64,000 bases of DNA from NCBI GenBank assembly GCA_022497145.1, contig MU385877.1, positions 124,001 to 188,000 on the forward strand, in the 5' to 3' direction. Every line of letters begins with the position of its first letter. Within the stretch, counting starts at the first letter, position 1. The notes below the pieces were generated by a model. That model saw nothing but the letters and a program-made list of their open reading frames with translations, made no database searches and was not told where the DNA came from. Positions 23,760 through 33,517 of this stretch are shown here, one piece after another. Source of the stretch: Rostrohypoxylon terebratum (taxonomy: Eukaryota; Ascomycota; Sordariomycetes; Xylariales; Hypoxylaceae). The position numbers were made by a program, and so were the translations under genes.

Positions 23760-24778
23760 ATTCATAGGTATACCGTATTTCATATATCTCGATCGTGAAA
23801 CATCGCCGTTTGTTGACCTTGGAATGGCCGGCTCCCAGTGGAAAATCTTTGCTATGACGGGTTTTAGTTGATTTGTGGATAATGTGAGTACATCCATCAC
23901 GGCGGAAAGAAGGTGTGAATTCTAACGTGTGCCGACTCTTCTCTGTAGTTCTGGACGCAGTATATAACCATCATCAGGGCACCCGCGAGAAAAAATTTGC
24001 CGTAAAACACATCGCCTTTCTCACTGTGGCCAAACACGCTTGCTGGTCTCGTCATACGCTCCACTGTCTGGCCTATGACGGCGGATTTTATCGGTCGTCG
24101 TCTGGCCTTCAACATAACTCTACTCATATCGGCCGTCAGCGGATTGGTCGGTGCCGGCAGTCCCAGCTTCGTCGCCCTCGCTGATCTCTGCGCATTTATT
24201 GGTGTAGGTACTGGCGGGAACTAGCTGGTAGATAGTGCCATCTTCCTGTGGCGTTCTGTCGGAATGGCATATCCGCTATACATTTCAAGAACAAGGTTGC
24301 AAGCCAGGCAGCTAGGGTAGCTCGTCTCCCAATATTACGTATCGTAGCCATGCCATCCAAGCAGTATGCGGCATTCCGACTTCTATCATTGGTGGGTTTT
24401 CGGTAAATATGAAGCAGATCGGTCGGAAGGGCACCGGAACGATTGCATGCCTCGGTACGGGTGTTTCCCTGTTCCTCCCCTTTACTCGTGCCAGCTCGGG
24501 GGATGGCGTTCTTGGCTCCGCGTGCGCCATCGCCTTCCAAAATTTGGTATATGGGCTTCGTTACTCGTATATGCCTGAGCTCTTCCCTGCGCCGGTTCGC
24601 GGTGCCGCTAACGGACTAGTCGCTATGTTTAATCGGTTGAGTGGCCTGATAGCTATATCCCATCATTCCAATTGCGGCGTATGTCGGCATCGATAACGAT
24701 TATCCCGTCTGGAGTTCGGTCGCTCTGTTTATTTTGGCCGGATTCGTCTTCGTAGGTAGTCTTGCCATACAAAACTAA
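23760..24778 (+). pseudogene. MFS transporter relic (SV2/sugar-transporter-like)
   Basis: Fragments of one fungal MFS transporter lie in order on the plus strand. The N-terminal part reads DRETSPFVDLG and SQWKIFAMTGFS-stop-FVDN. Then comes MTADFIGRRLAFNITLLIS ... FIGVGTGGN-stop-LVDSAIFL. After a large internal loss follow VCGIPTSIIGGFSVN and the C-terminal MPELFPAPVRGAANGLVAMF ... FILAGFVFVGSLA. The GRR loop and the PELFPxxxRG motif are MFS landmarks. Lesions: TGA at 23869 (from TGG), TAA at 24003, TAG at 24222, loss of the central helices after ~24235, and a frameshift near 24657 before PIIPIAAYVG. No full-length product is possible. It may once have exported or imported a compound handled by the neighbouring enzymes. 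Confidence 0.82.
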
Positions 24779-25711
24779 GGATAGAGCCGCAGCTTGAGTA
24801 GAGGTGAGTTATCCTTTCAAAGTCGTAGTTCAGAAAATGAAAATTACCTAGGACCTAGGTAGTGAAGATAATTCCTGTTTCCCAAGCACTGAGGGCGCCA
24901 CCCCGCCATCTCAATTGAAGTATTGCGCTGTATACAGTGTCTAGTTGTACTCTATCCGTACCGTATTCAATACCCCTAAAGCTACCTATTCTATAGCGTT
25001 AGAGACCTTTTGTAAAGGGAGTTATAGCGCTTATGCTTCTGATGTTGTACTGGAGCCCTGCAATGCACCAGATCAAACATCTCAGGGGCGTTGATAACAC
25101 GTGACACCCCTCATTTTGAACACTTGACTCTTACCTGGAATTGTTTCTCATTTACATTACTACCTGGAACCTGGTTGATTACTACATAGCAGCCCCATTA
25201 CTGACAGGACATTCTACTTATCTTCGTAATCTTCCTCCCGAAACTACATCATGGCAAGGACCTTCGTTGATGGAATATCCTAAGCACCGCAGATTCGTAT
25301 TCGGCGGATCAGCTTGAATTATCAATGCAGATCGATACGGCGCTTCGAATATTCCAAATGGGGAATCGCGCTACATAGTAGGAGGCAGGGTTGAAGCATC
25401 TGCCCTTTGGTATCGCGACTATCATCTTGTCAATGAAGGGTTATCCCTGAGGCTTATTCGTTAGGGCTGTCACGATCATACAACTTGGAACTTCGAGGTT
25501 GTTTGGATAGAATTGCGTGGCAGCGTGGTTGCTATCGTGATGGCTACTAGTTAGATCGTGGCTTTTTTTCCGGATACGGGTATCGGGTAAGGGGCTTCCC
25601 AACAAATCCTAAATACAGGCATTTCTCTTGTTTTAAAGCTCATGATAACCCTTTGAGAATGACTGTGTTGGAATCTCAGATTTGGCAATCAAGCTTTATA
25701 CTGGAGACATT
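24779..25711. other. intergenic, amidase promoter side
   Basis: About 930 bp between the transporter relic and the amidase start. It holds a palindrome ACCTAGG-A-CCTAGGT at 24846-24860. No gene is recognised; the amidase promoter should be in the last few hundred bases. Confidence 0.4.
24846..24860. repeat. 15-bp palindrome ACCTAGG-A-CCTAGGT
   Basis: Same palindrome as at 14275 with the complementary centre base, in a spacer downstream of the transporter relic. Confidence 0.85.
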
Positions 25712-27682
25712 ATGAAGGCGTCCATCTTACTAACCGTGATAACTGGTGTCTCGGCATCCCTCATCTTTACCGGAGCTTCGGGGCAGTTAAATGGGGTTGA
25801 CTATTACATTTCCCCCTTCTCACAGGGCCAAGCTTGTGACGGTTCTTGTGATGGGTTACACGAGGTGAACATTTCACAAAGCACGTTCGGATTTGTCCCC
25901 GTTTCCGTAGTTGCTTACACTGAGAATAATCTCGACACCTTGGATGATACCTTCGTCGAGTGGTCTAGCAAAGACGACGTTTGGCAGGGTGGGTTTGCCA
26001 AAACTGTTTTCGTCGGATCCTCTAACTACCAGAAAATCAAGAGTACTGCCGTTCGCACCAAGGAAAAGCCTACTGTTTTGCCATTATCACAGCAGAGCAA
26101 TATTCCTTCTGGACCCTATTTCATAGATCTCTCTACCGGCAAGCTACACCAAGCTTTCAGACTTTACAACGACTTCTCGGGAGCATTCACTCAGTCTCTC
26201 TTACAGAAACCGACAGGAGATTTTCAGGTCTTGTCCGCGCAGATTCCGGCCGCAGACACCTTAACGATCGGCGTCCCCTCTCGCTTGTATTATACGCCCT
26301 CTGAAGAAAAGCCTCTGGCTGGTGTTCGTGTTGCCATCAAGGATATCTATTCGTTGGCCGGCGTTCGGAGTTCGTATGGAAGCCGTGCATATTATCACCT
26401 CTATCCACCAGCCAATGAAACTGGACCTGCCATTCAAAATCTAATCGACGCCGGCGCAATCATCGTGGGCGCACAGAAGCCGTCTCAATTTGCCAATGGA
26501 GAGGTTGCTACGGCGGATTGGGTTGACTTTCACGCACCGTTCAACCCACGAGGAGATGGCTACCAAGACGCCTCATCATCATCTGCTGGTGCTGGCTCGT
26601 CCGAGGCATCGTATCAATGGCTCGACCTCGCAGTCGGCAGTGATACAGGTGGATCTATTCGAGGTCCGGCCGGTGTTCAAGGTCTTTTCGGAAACCGTCC
26701 CACGCATGGCCTAGTAAGCCTCGACAATGTCATGCCCCTTTCTCCGACTTTGGATACCGCAGGATTCCTGGCTCGCGACCCTTGCCTACTGGATTTAGCT
26801 AGCAAAGCAATGTACAAGGACAATTATACTTCTTATGCCGATGAAAAGCTCGAATACCCTCGCAAGATATATGTCCTTGATTTCCCGGCGACGAACGACT
26901 CATCCGCCCAGATCATTCGCAAGTTTTCTCGTGACTTAGCGTCGTTTCTCAACACGACAGTCACGCCATTGAGTCTCAGCGACGCCTGGACAGCTATCGC
27001 ACCTGACGAGTACAATACGCAGACCATCTTCGAGTTCCTGAACCTGACTTATGCAGTTTTGATCGCGAAGGACCAGACCAGACTTCTCCGTGACCCTTTC
27101 TATAGAGACTACGCAGGTGAGTACCTAGTTAATAGATTATTCCACAATTAATCAGCTCTAATGTTCGCCGCAGCTGTGCACGATGGTCGCCTACCTTTCG
27201 TGGACCCCGTGCCACTTACGCGCTGGGCTTGGGGTGACGCACAGCCTGACAGTATCTATACCGAAGCTGTTGTCAGCAAGAACGCTTTTGCTGATTGGTT
27301 CAATAACCAAATTCTCCCCCAAGCTTCCGACAGTAGCACTTGTTCTTCAGCTATTCTGCTACACACCGATAGCACAGGCCACTTCTCTAGTCGCGACCAA
27401 TATTTACCTGACCCATCTCCACCGTTCGGCTTCTCTGATGGAGAGATATCTATCTTCAGCGGGGCGCCCGATACTGTATTCCCCATCGGTGAAATTCCAT
27501 CATTCAGCTCGGTGACGAACCACACAGAATTTCTACCAGTGACTATTGATGTCATGGTTGCAAAGGGGTGCGATGGTATGTTGTCCAAGCTAGCACAAGA
27601 CCTCGTCCAGGCTGGCATAATTAGCATCCCGAAAATTGGTGGTACTCTCCACGGAGGAGATGTGTTAATGAGGAGGTCTTAG
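25712..27682 (+). CDS. amidase-signature family hydrolase, secreted type, 637 aa
   Basis: Exons 25712-27116 and 27174-27682 are joined across a 57-nt GTGAGT...CAG intron (GCA G|CT). The ATG at 25712 is chosen because it opens directly into a signal peptide (MKASILLTVITGVSASLIF). Residues ~30-170 form an extra N-terminal domain found on many fungal amidases. The amidase-signature domain follows: catalytic Lys at ~210 (VAIKDIY), a Ser-rich stretch holding the cis-Ser at ~291, and GSDTGGSIRG with the nucleophile Ser at ~315. These enzymes hydrolyse amide bonds; the family includes GatA, but a signal peptide and this N-terminus argue against tRNA amidation. Catalytic residues are all present, so the gene looks functional although neighbours are decayed. 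Natural substrate unknown. Confidence 0.87.
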
Positions 27683-27763
27683 TAGGTGTATTTTTGGGTG
27701 GGCTAGAGACGACAACTATAGGATAACGCCAGACCGCTACCTCCATAGCTGCTTTTCGTCAAT

Positions 27764-29060
27764 TTAGCGTAGACTTAGCTGAGAAATATCAACGCTCAAT
27801 TCTCTTCCTTGAATCATCTCGGCCATAACCTTTCCTGTCCCAAGACTCATACTGATACCCCACGGCCCATGCCCGCTCGCAAGATACACTCCGCCCTCGG
27901 GGCAAGGTCTCGCCTTCGTAGCAGGTCCAAGCAAATTGTCCGGAATACGGCTTAGTACCGGGGTACCTTGTTCGGTTGCCGGGCGGAAACACAGCCCTTC
28001 TCTCACGACTTCTACATCGTCTACGCCTAACAGCTCCTGGGCCGTCTTGCATAATTTCTCGATAGCATCTCTCGAGATATTATTCTTCGAATCCGTAGCT
28101 AACGCAGGCAGCGGTTCCGTCGTCGAATTCAGACCAGCCACGTAGATATGTCCCCCTATCCGAGAGAACACCTCAGGCGAGTACCCCGGCTGGCTCTCCA
28201 AAAACACGGCGTGGCACCCCTGGTCCTCATGTTCCTTCGTCCACTTCGGCGATCTTACCACTATCGAATGCCCCGCAAGACTCGAGATAGGCAATTTAAA
28301 CTCCGAAGTCGGGAACAGGGTCGCGAAGACCTGAGGCGACCACGCACCAGCTGCGATCACAACATTGGTGCAAGGAACATCCGTCTCGGAGCTAGACTGC
28401 GTGTCCGCGATACATACACTCGAGACCTCGTTGCGCACATCGGTCTGTATAGATATCGCCTTAGCCGGATGATGTAGCCGTACGCCCGCATCGACGCATT
28501 TCTGAAGCAAGAATTGCGACAACTGCAGCGGATCCCTGTACCATACGATTAGGACCCGACTTACCTACCGTACCAAGGAAGCCATTTACGTCAGTGACTC
28601 ACACTTGTGCCACACTCCCCTCCTCACCAATAACCTCGACCTTCCCCTGCCCACTCAACCACCCCGGCGCCAGCGCCAGCGTCTCCGCCGTCACCGCCGT
28701 CACCGCGCCGTTCGCGGCCTCGGCACGGCTCGCGCCGACGCGAAACCACACATCGACTCTCTTCTCGCCCGTCTTCGGAGTCAAGCTAACGGACGTGCTA
28801 CTCGCGTATCCCCATTTGCTCCTCCCGTCCTCCTTCTCGGCCAGCTTGCGGTGTTCCGCGAAGCTGAGGGCGCCCAGCGCCGCCGAGGCGGGCGAGAACC
28901 AGTCCTTGGCCAGGAAACCGCCGGCGAACCCGGAGGCCGAGGCGAAGAGCTCGGGCGATGGCTCGACGAGGTGGATGCTGGAGCCGGGCTGGTGCTTGGA
29001 TAGGTAGTATGCCGTCGATGTGCCGATGATGCCCGCGCCTAGGATGACGGTTGTGGCCAT
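27764..29060 (-). CDS. FAD-dependent oxidoreductase (DAO fold, TDA3-like)
   Basis: Exons 29060-28603 and 28535-27764 are joined across a 67-nt GTGAGT...CAG intron (GT|G GAT), giving 409 aa. The N-terminus has the Rossmann FAD motif GAGIIGTSTAYYLSK (GxGxxG) followed by an acidic strand end (HLVEP). VVIAAGAWSPQV and the C-terminal GGVYLASGHGPWGIS are typical of the D-amino-acid-oxidase-like family. The closest named relative is yeast Tda3, implicated in late endosome sorting, whose reaction is not settled. The 3' end faces the 3' end of the amidase gene (81 bp apart); the 5' end shares a 345-bp divergent promoter with the SDR gene. A degraded piece of a related sequence lies at 19339-19415. Confidence 0.87.
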
Positions 29061-29405
29061 GGTTGAGCGTTTAGGTATGCCGAACCGGCGGTTGCTATTT
29101 AGACAAGGGGTATGTTATGTATGCCAGTACGAAGTATATCCATTCGGAACTAATAGATGACGTCTGCCCCTCTTATTGCTTAGTATACCTAGGTCCTAGG
29201 TAATAGGTAGCCCCACTACCCACTAGAGGCTCCGATAAAGAATTAAAAATGAGTTTTTTTGTTACGTTCCCACAATTTAATCTACCTATTGTGTCTATAC
29301 TAGTACCCACATGCAAGTCACTAAATACCATCATCTCACCTATCTGATTCTCCTTGTCCAGCTTGATTTACAATTTGCTTAGCTTGTCCCCATACTTCAT
29401 TAACA
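29061..29405. promoter_or_regulatory. divergent promoter region FAD oxidoreductase / SDR
   Basis: 345 bp between two gene starts pointing away from each other. A copy of the palindrome ACCTAGG-T-CCTAGGT occupies 29187-29201, near the middle. Co-regulation is possible but not shown by the sequence. Confidence 0.5.
29187..29201. repeat. 15-bp palindrome ACCTAGG-T-CCTAGGT
   Basis: Copy inside the divergent promoter of the FAD oxidoreductase and SDR genes. Confidence 0.85.
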
Positions 29406-30330
29406 ATGTCGAAGGTGTTTATAGTGACTGGAGCTAGCCGAGGTCTTGGCCTTGCCGTAGCACAGAAATTAATTCAAGATTCGCATAAAGTGTTCCTCGT
29501 CGCTAGAACGGAGAAAAGCTTGCAGGAATTGAAGTCGCAACACCCCGCAGCAGTCGACTTCCTTGCAGCTGACCTAGCAGACTTAAAGGTGCGTTTACAC
29601 CCACTCATTGCCAGAATATATGACTAAACAGCTCACAATATGGTCAGGTTGCGCCGAAAATCGTCGACTCGACCCTGAAAGCCTTTGGCCGGTTAGATGG
29701 AATCGTTGTGAATCATGGCGTTATAATGCCAATTGCTAAGATATCTGAATCCAATGTTGAGGAATGGAGGCGTGCCTACGACATCAATGTCTTCAGCGCC
29801 CTTGCACTTGTAGGTGGACATTCTGGATACCGAAGGGTTCAATGACAGAGCTGACTCGATGGACCGTTAGATCAAAGAAGCCATCCCTGAACTTCGAAAG
29901 TCTCAGGGCCGAATTGTCTTCGTCTCATCCGGTGCAGCATTTTTCGCATACGCGGGATGGGGATTATACGGTACCTCTAAAGCAGCTCTCACTCACATCG
30001 GTGCCCATCTAGCTATAGAGGAGCCTACCATCACTAGTGTCTCGATCTCGCCTGGTAAGGTCGACACCGAGATGCAGAGACAGATAAGAGAAGATGGCAA
30101 GACCGGAATGTCCTCGGAGGCATACGCTAGTTTCGTGGGTGAACATGAGAGTGGCAAACTGCTAGATCCTAAAAAGCCAGGTAATGTGATAGCCAGGCTG
30201 GTTGAAGGCGCTACTAGCGACCTCAATGGCAAATACTTCCGGTATGTGATAAACCACTGATGGGATGCTATTATACTGACACCTGAACAGTTGGAACGGA
30301 CCAGAGCTAGCCAATTTTCAAGATGCATGA
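29406..30330 (+). CDS. short-chain dehydrogenase/reductase (SDR), 251 aa
   Basis: Four exons, 29406-29588, 29648-29809, 29871-30241 and 30291-30330, all junctions in phase. The cofactor motif is TGASRGLGL at residues 8-16. LAADLAD marks the end of the adenine-binding strand, and VNHGV is the NNAG equivalent. Catalytic Ser lies in FVSSGAA, Tyr and Lys in YGTSKAA, and SPGKVDT follows. This is a complete classical SDR. The overall look resembles the yeast YIR035C/IRC24 group of carbonyl (benzil-type) reductases, cytosolic and NADP(H)-preferring by family. Specific substrate unknown. Confidence 0.88.
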
Positions 30331-31638
30331 GGCCGAAGGCAACGAGATAAACTTACTACAAGCACAGCGAGTTAGCTAGAATACCTAGGCATTGTATTAA
30401 CTGCGTAGACTAAGAGGAATATTGCTTCAGGCGAAAGATGAAAAGACTGGGTGAATTTTCAACATAGAGATTCAGTATAACGATAGTCATCACAAGCAGA
30501 CACGCTGGATTTGACATATTTGACATACCTTATAAAGAAGCTTGAGACGTGGGTTATCTACATAGCTGTACCTAGACTGATTCCAGACTAATCTGAGATG
30601 ATACCTAGCAATCAATCCCCTACACTATAAATATTAGTATCACAGGTCCCGTCTACAGTCAAGCAAAGCATAATAGCGACAATATAATCGATCAGGAGGA
30701 TATCGTGTCCGTCAGGTAAAGTCGGTATTTGATAGTACTTATTTTTGGCATCATGTTCGGGGTAAGTATACACGAGGGTTGGCATGTGTAGGTACCTTTT
30801 TCGCAATGAAGTGTTCTGCAAATCCATAGTTAGCAGTGGAACAGAAAATAGTGGTGAATGTTGAAGATTCGACATTGATTAGACTCAGAGATGTCGTTTG
30901 GCTTTGACGTGTCGATCACCATGTTGCCGGTAGGCAGTAGTAAGACTGGGGCGACAACGTGCTCATCATTGTGATGGGAGAGTAGAGGACGGAAATATAT
31001 TTACTTACATTCAGAATCCGCAGAATGTTACGGTAGGTATGTATGCATGAATGTTCTCGCGCAATAATAGTCACATACAAAAACCGGCAGCTTTTCACAT
31101 ACCTAATGGAAAGGTAAAATGACTGATACAAAGAGAAGCTAATTGGAAATAGCGAAGAGACATCAGGCAGATGTATGTTAGGTATCCTTCCAACGTTCGA
31201 GGGGATTGAGAATTTGTGAAAAAAACAAGAATGAAGAGACGAAAAAAATTGATAGAAATATGAAGCTAAATAATTAAATTGGGTCTGTTGCGCCACGATC
31301 ATATCCTAGCGTGCTCTACAGAGTATGTAAGCCGGGCGTCAGCCACAGTACCCATTCCGGATGGCGCCCCGGTTGTCTAAGGCTGCAGGCGCGATACAAA
31401 AGATGGTTGATTCCTCTCAATTCAAAAGAAAGGAGAAAGTAAACGAATCGTGCATCTCGACTTTTACCTATCGCCACATTTCATATTCAACTATAAAAAT
31501 AACCATCTTCATTCCGCAAGGGCCGAAATTGCAAATAAGAATCTACCAAAGCAAATAAGGCTGCGAAATCCCGAATCGTCTCCACCGCGAATCTCACTAC
31601 CAGATTTAATTTCCATCTCATCTTCATCCCCATCCAAT
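30331..31638. other. intergenic and NC2-beta 5' region
   Basis: 1.3 kb without a recognised gene. The last ~250 bases are A-rich with CATC/TTCATC words leading into the NC2-beta start, as expected for a 5' UTR. Short frames on the minus strand (30612-30875, 30916-31302) show no domain. Confidence 0.4.
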
Positions 31639-32781
31639 ATGTCGGATCACGAGTACGGTGGTAAGTCGTGTTTATTTCAACTTATAATGCACTCAGCATC
31701 ATCTATCAAGCACAAATACTGTTATGACTTCTATCACCCATTGCAACCTTCAATCTTACAAGGAATCGAGCAAACCTTGCACGATGTGACTAGGCGCAAG
31801 AGAATGAGATGAACTGTGTCACAGGCTGTATAAGCGCTGTCTCGGTAGTAGTCACCGGAGTCTTGGTTTCTTTCTTGGTCTGTCAAGTGCATGACTTTGA
31901 TAACAGTAATGGGAGAAGCATATAACTATCGCTCTCACGGCTACTCAGCAGCGCTCTATGAACGTTAGCCAAACTTCCAGCTTCTTGTTTCCTATTGTCA
32001 TATATCCCCTTTTATCCCCAAGAGAAACGGGCTCTATCTAGTACATCACCAAGTAAAACCAAGTCTCAATATCAACCACTTTCCCCGTACATACTTCTCT
32101 TTCCTCTTTCAAATATCAACATGGGTCGACCTAAGAAAGGAACCAACCGGGATTCCTTTGATCGCAATGGTAATGCCCTAGAACTAAGCTTACTACCCCT
32201 TTATATCACCCCCTTCTTTATTCCAATATTCTAAGCTGAGATTACTAACTATATACCGTCTAGGCAATGACGATCTCTCGCTTCCCAAAGGTATGCAATC
32301 CGAGACATGAATCTAGCCAGCCTCTGGCTTTCATGTTAATGAAGCTAACGTAGACCAGCAACCGTCCAGAAGATCGTCAGTGAGATCCTCCCCTCTTCGA
32401 GCGGTGTCTCTTTCTCCAAGGAAGCCCGCGATCTGCTCATAGAATGTTGTGTGGAATTCATCACTCTCGTGTCTTCTGAGGCAAACGAGATTTCGGAGAA
32501 GGAAGCGAAGAAAACTATCGCATGTGATCACATCACCAAGGCACTGGATACGCTGGGATTCAGCGAATACATCCCTGCCGTTCTCGAGGCCGCTGCACAA
32601 CACAAGGAAACGCAGAAGGTACGTCTAGGCTCCATAAGATTGGGAGTCGCAGCATGCTTACTCATCACGATAGGTCCGAGAGAAGCGAGGCAACAAATTC
32701 GAGGAGAGCGGAATGACGCTAGAGGAATTGGAGGAGTTGCAGAGACAGCAGTTTGAAGCAGCTCGCGAGAGACACGCTTAA
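31639..32781 (+). CDS. NCB2: negative cofactor 2 complex subunit beta (NC2-beta/Dr1), histone fold
   Basis: Exons 31639-31660, 32264-32290, 32359-32618 and 32674-32781 give 138 aa. The first two exons join to MSDHEYG-G-NDDLSLPK, followed by ATVQKIVSEILP, the conserved Dr1 start. Residues ~13-95 are an H2B-like histone fold (DLLIECCVEFITLVSSEAN, KKTIACDHITKAL). The C-terminal helix ends in LEELQRQQFEAARERHA, the Dr1 Q-rich region. NC2-beta pairs with NC2-alpha, binds TBP on DNA and blocks TFIIB entry, regulating RNA polymerase II initiation. Intron 1 is unusually long (603 nt) for this window. It contains a second possible first exon (32121-32169) with the same splice phase. Confidence 0.9.
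32121..32169 (+). other. possible alternative first exon of NC2-beta
   Basis: Inside intron 1 an ATG opens 16 codons plus one base and ends in AATG|GTAATG, a plausible donor. The phase matches the exon at 32264, so it would encode MGRPKKGTNRDSFDRNG joined to NDDLSLPK. GRPKKG resembles an AT-hook core. Upstream is a CT-rich leader (32085-32110) similar to fungal 5' UTRs. Nothing else supports its use, and the MSDHEYGG exon is the conserved form. Confidence 0.35.
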
Positions 32782-33517
32782 ACTTCATGGCAAAGCTACA
32801 GCATTTTCCCGCAGCACGTTTCGGAGTTATATGGGGCTGGGCTGTTTGCCTGCTCGGATGGTAAATCGGTTGCCGCATCTGCGGCGATGGAAATCTTGCA
32901 TTTGATTGGCGTTGGTTCGAGGAAGTGCGGGACGGTATCGGCGTCGGAATGGGTTACACTTCAACAGAAATGAATGATCTAAATACTCAAACCTTGCTAA
33001 CTATGTTTTCCATGGGAATAGAATCACATTTACCGCTCTCCGCGCTAACCTGACAACAAATACAACTCATACTAGTGGATTGGTTCATCTAAGAATATTG
33101 TTTACCCGAGGGTGTATGGCTTAAACACCACCTGAGCATACAACCTGAGGTGACGCCCAGGTAAACCCCAACCCAGACTACCTTGCGACCTGTGTTCCCA
33201 GATTTCGAAGACGACTAATAGGACGGTTCAAATATGCCATGGAGGGCATCTGAGTCACGAATTTTGGGGCAAGTCGTCTCGAATCAGAGGCTTCTACGAC
33301 CAATATTGTACCCTCCCCCCTCACCATATCGGCTTGGGTAGCTGGGTGAGGGTTACATCACATAGCGGTATCGTTAGTTCGCATTGTCATGATACTTAAC
33401 GGCGCCCACGCATTCGTCGGGATGCTTCAATCCTGGCAATTCATTTTTATGAACCTGCTTAATTTTGCTTAGTATCCGCCGTCCTCATCGTCGTTATTGC
33501 TGTAAATACTCGCAAAA
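32782..33517. other. intergenic spacer
   Basis: 736 bp between two plus-strand genes. No gene, tRNA or clear repeat is seen. The region just before 33518 should hold the promoter of the ankyrin gene. Confidence 0.4.
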
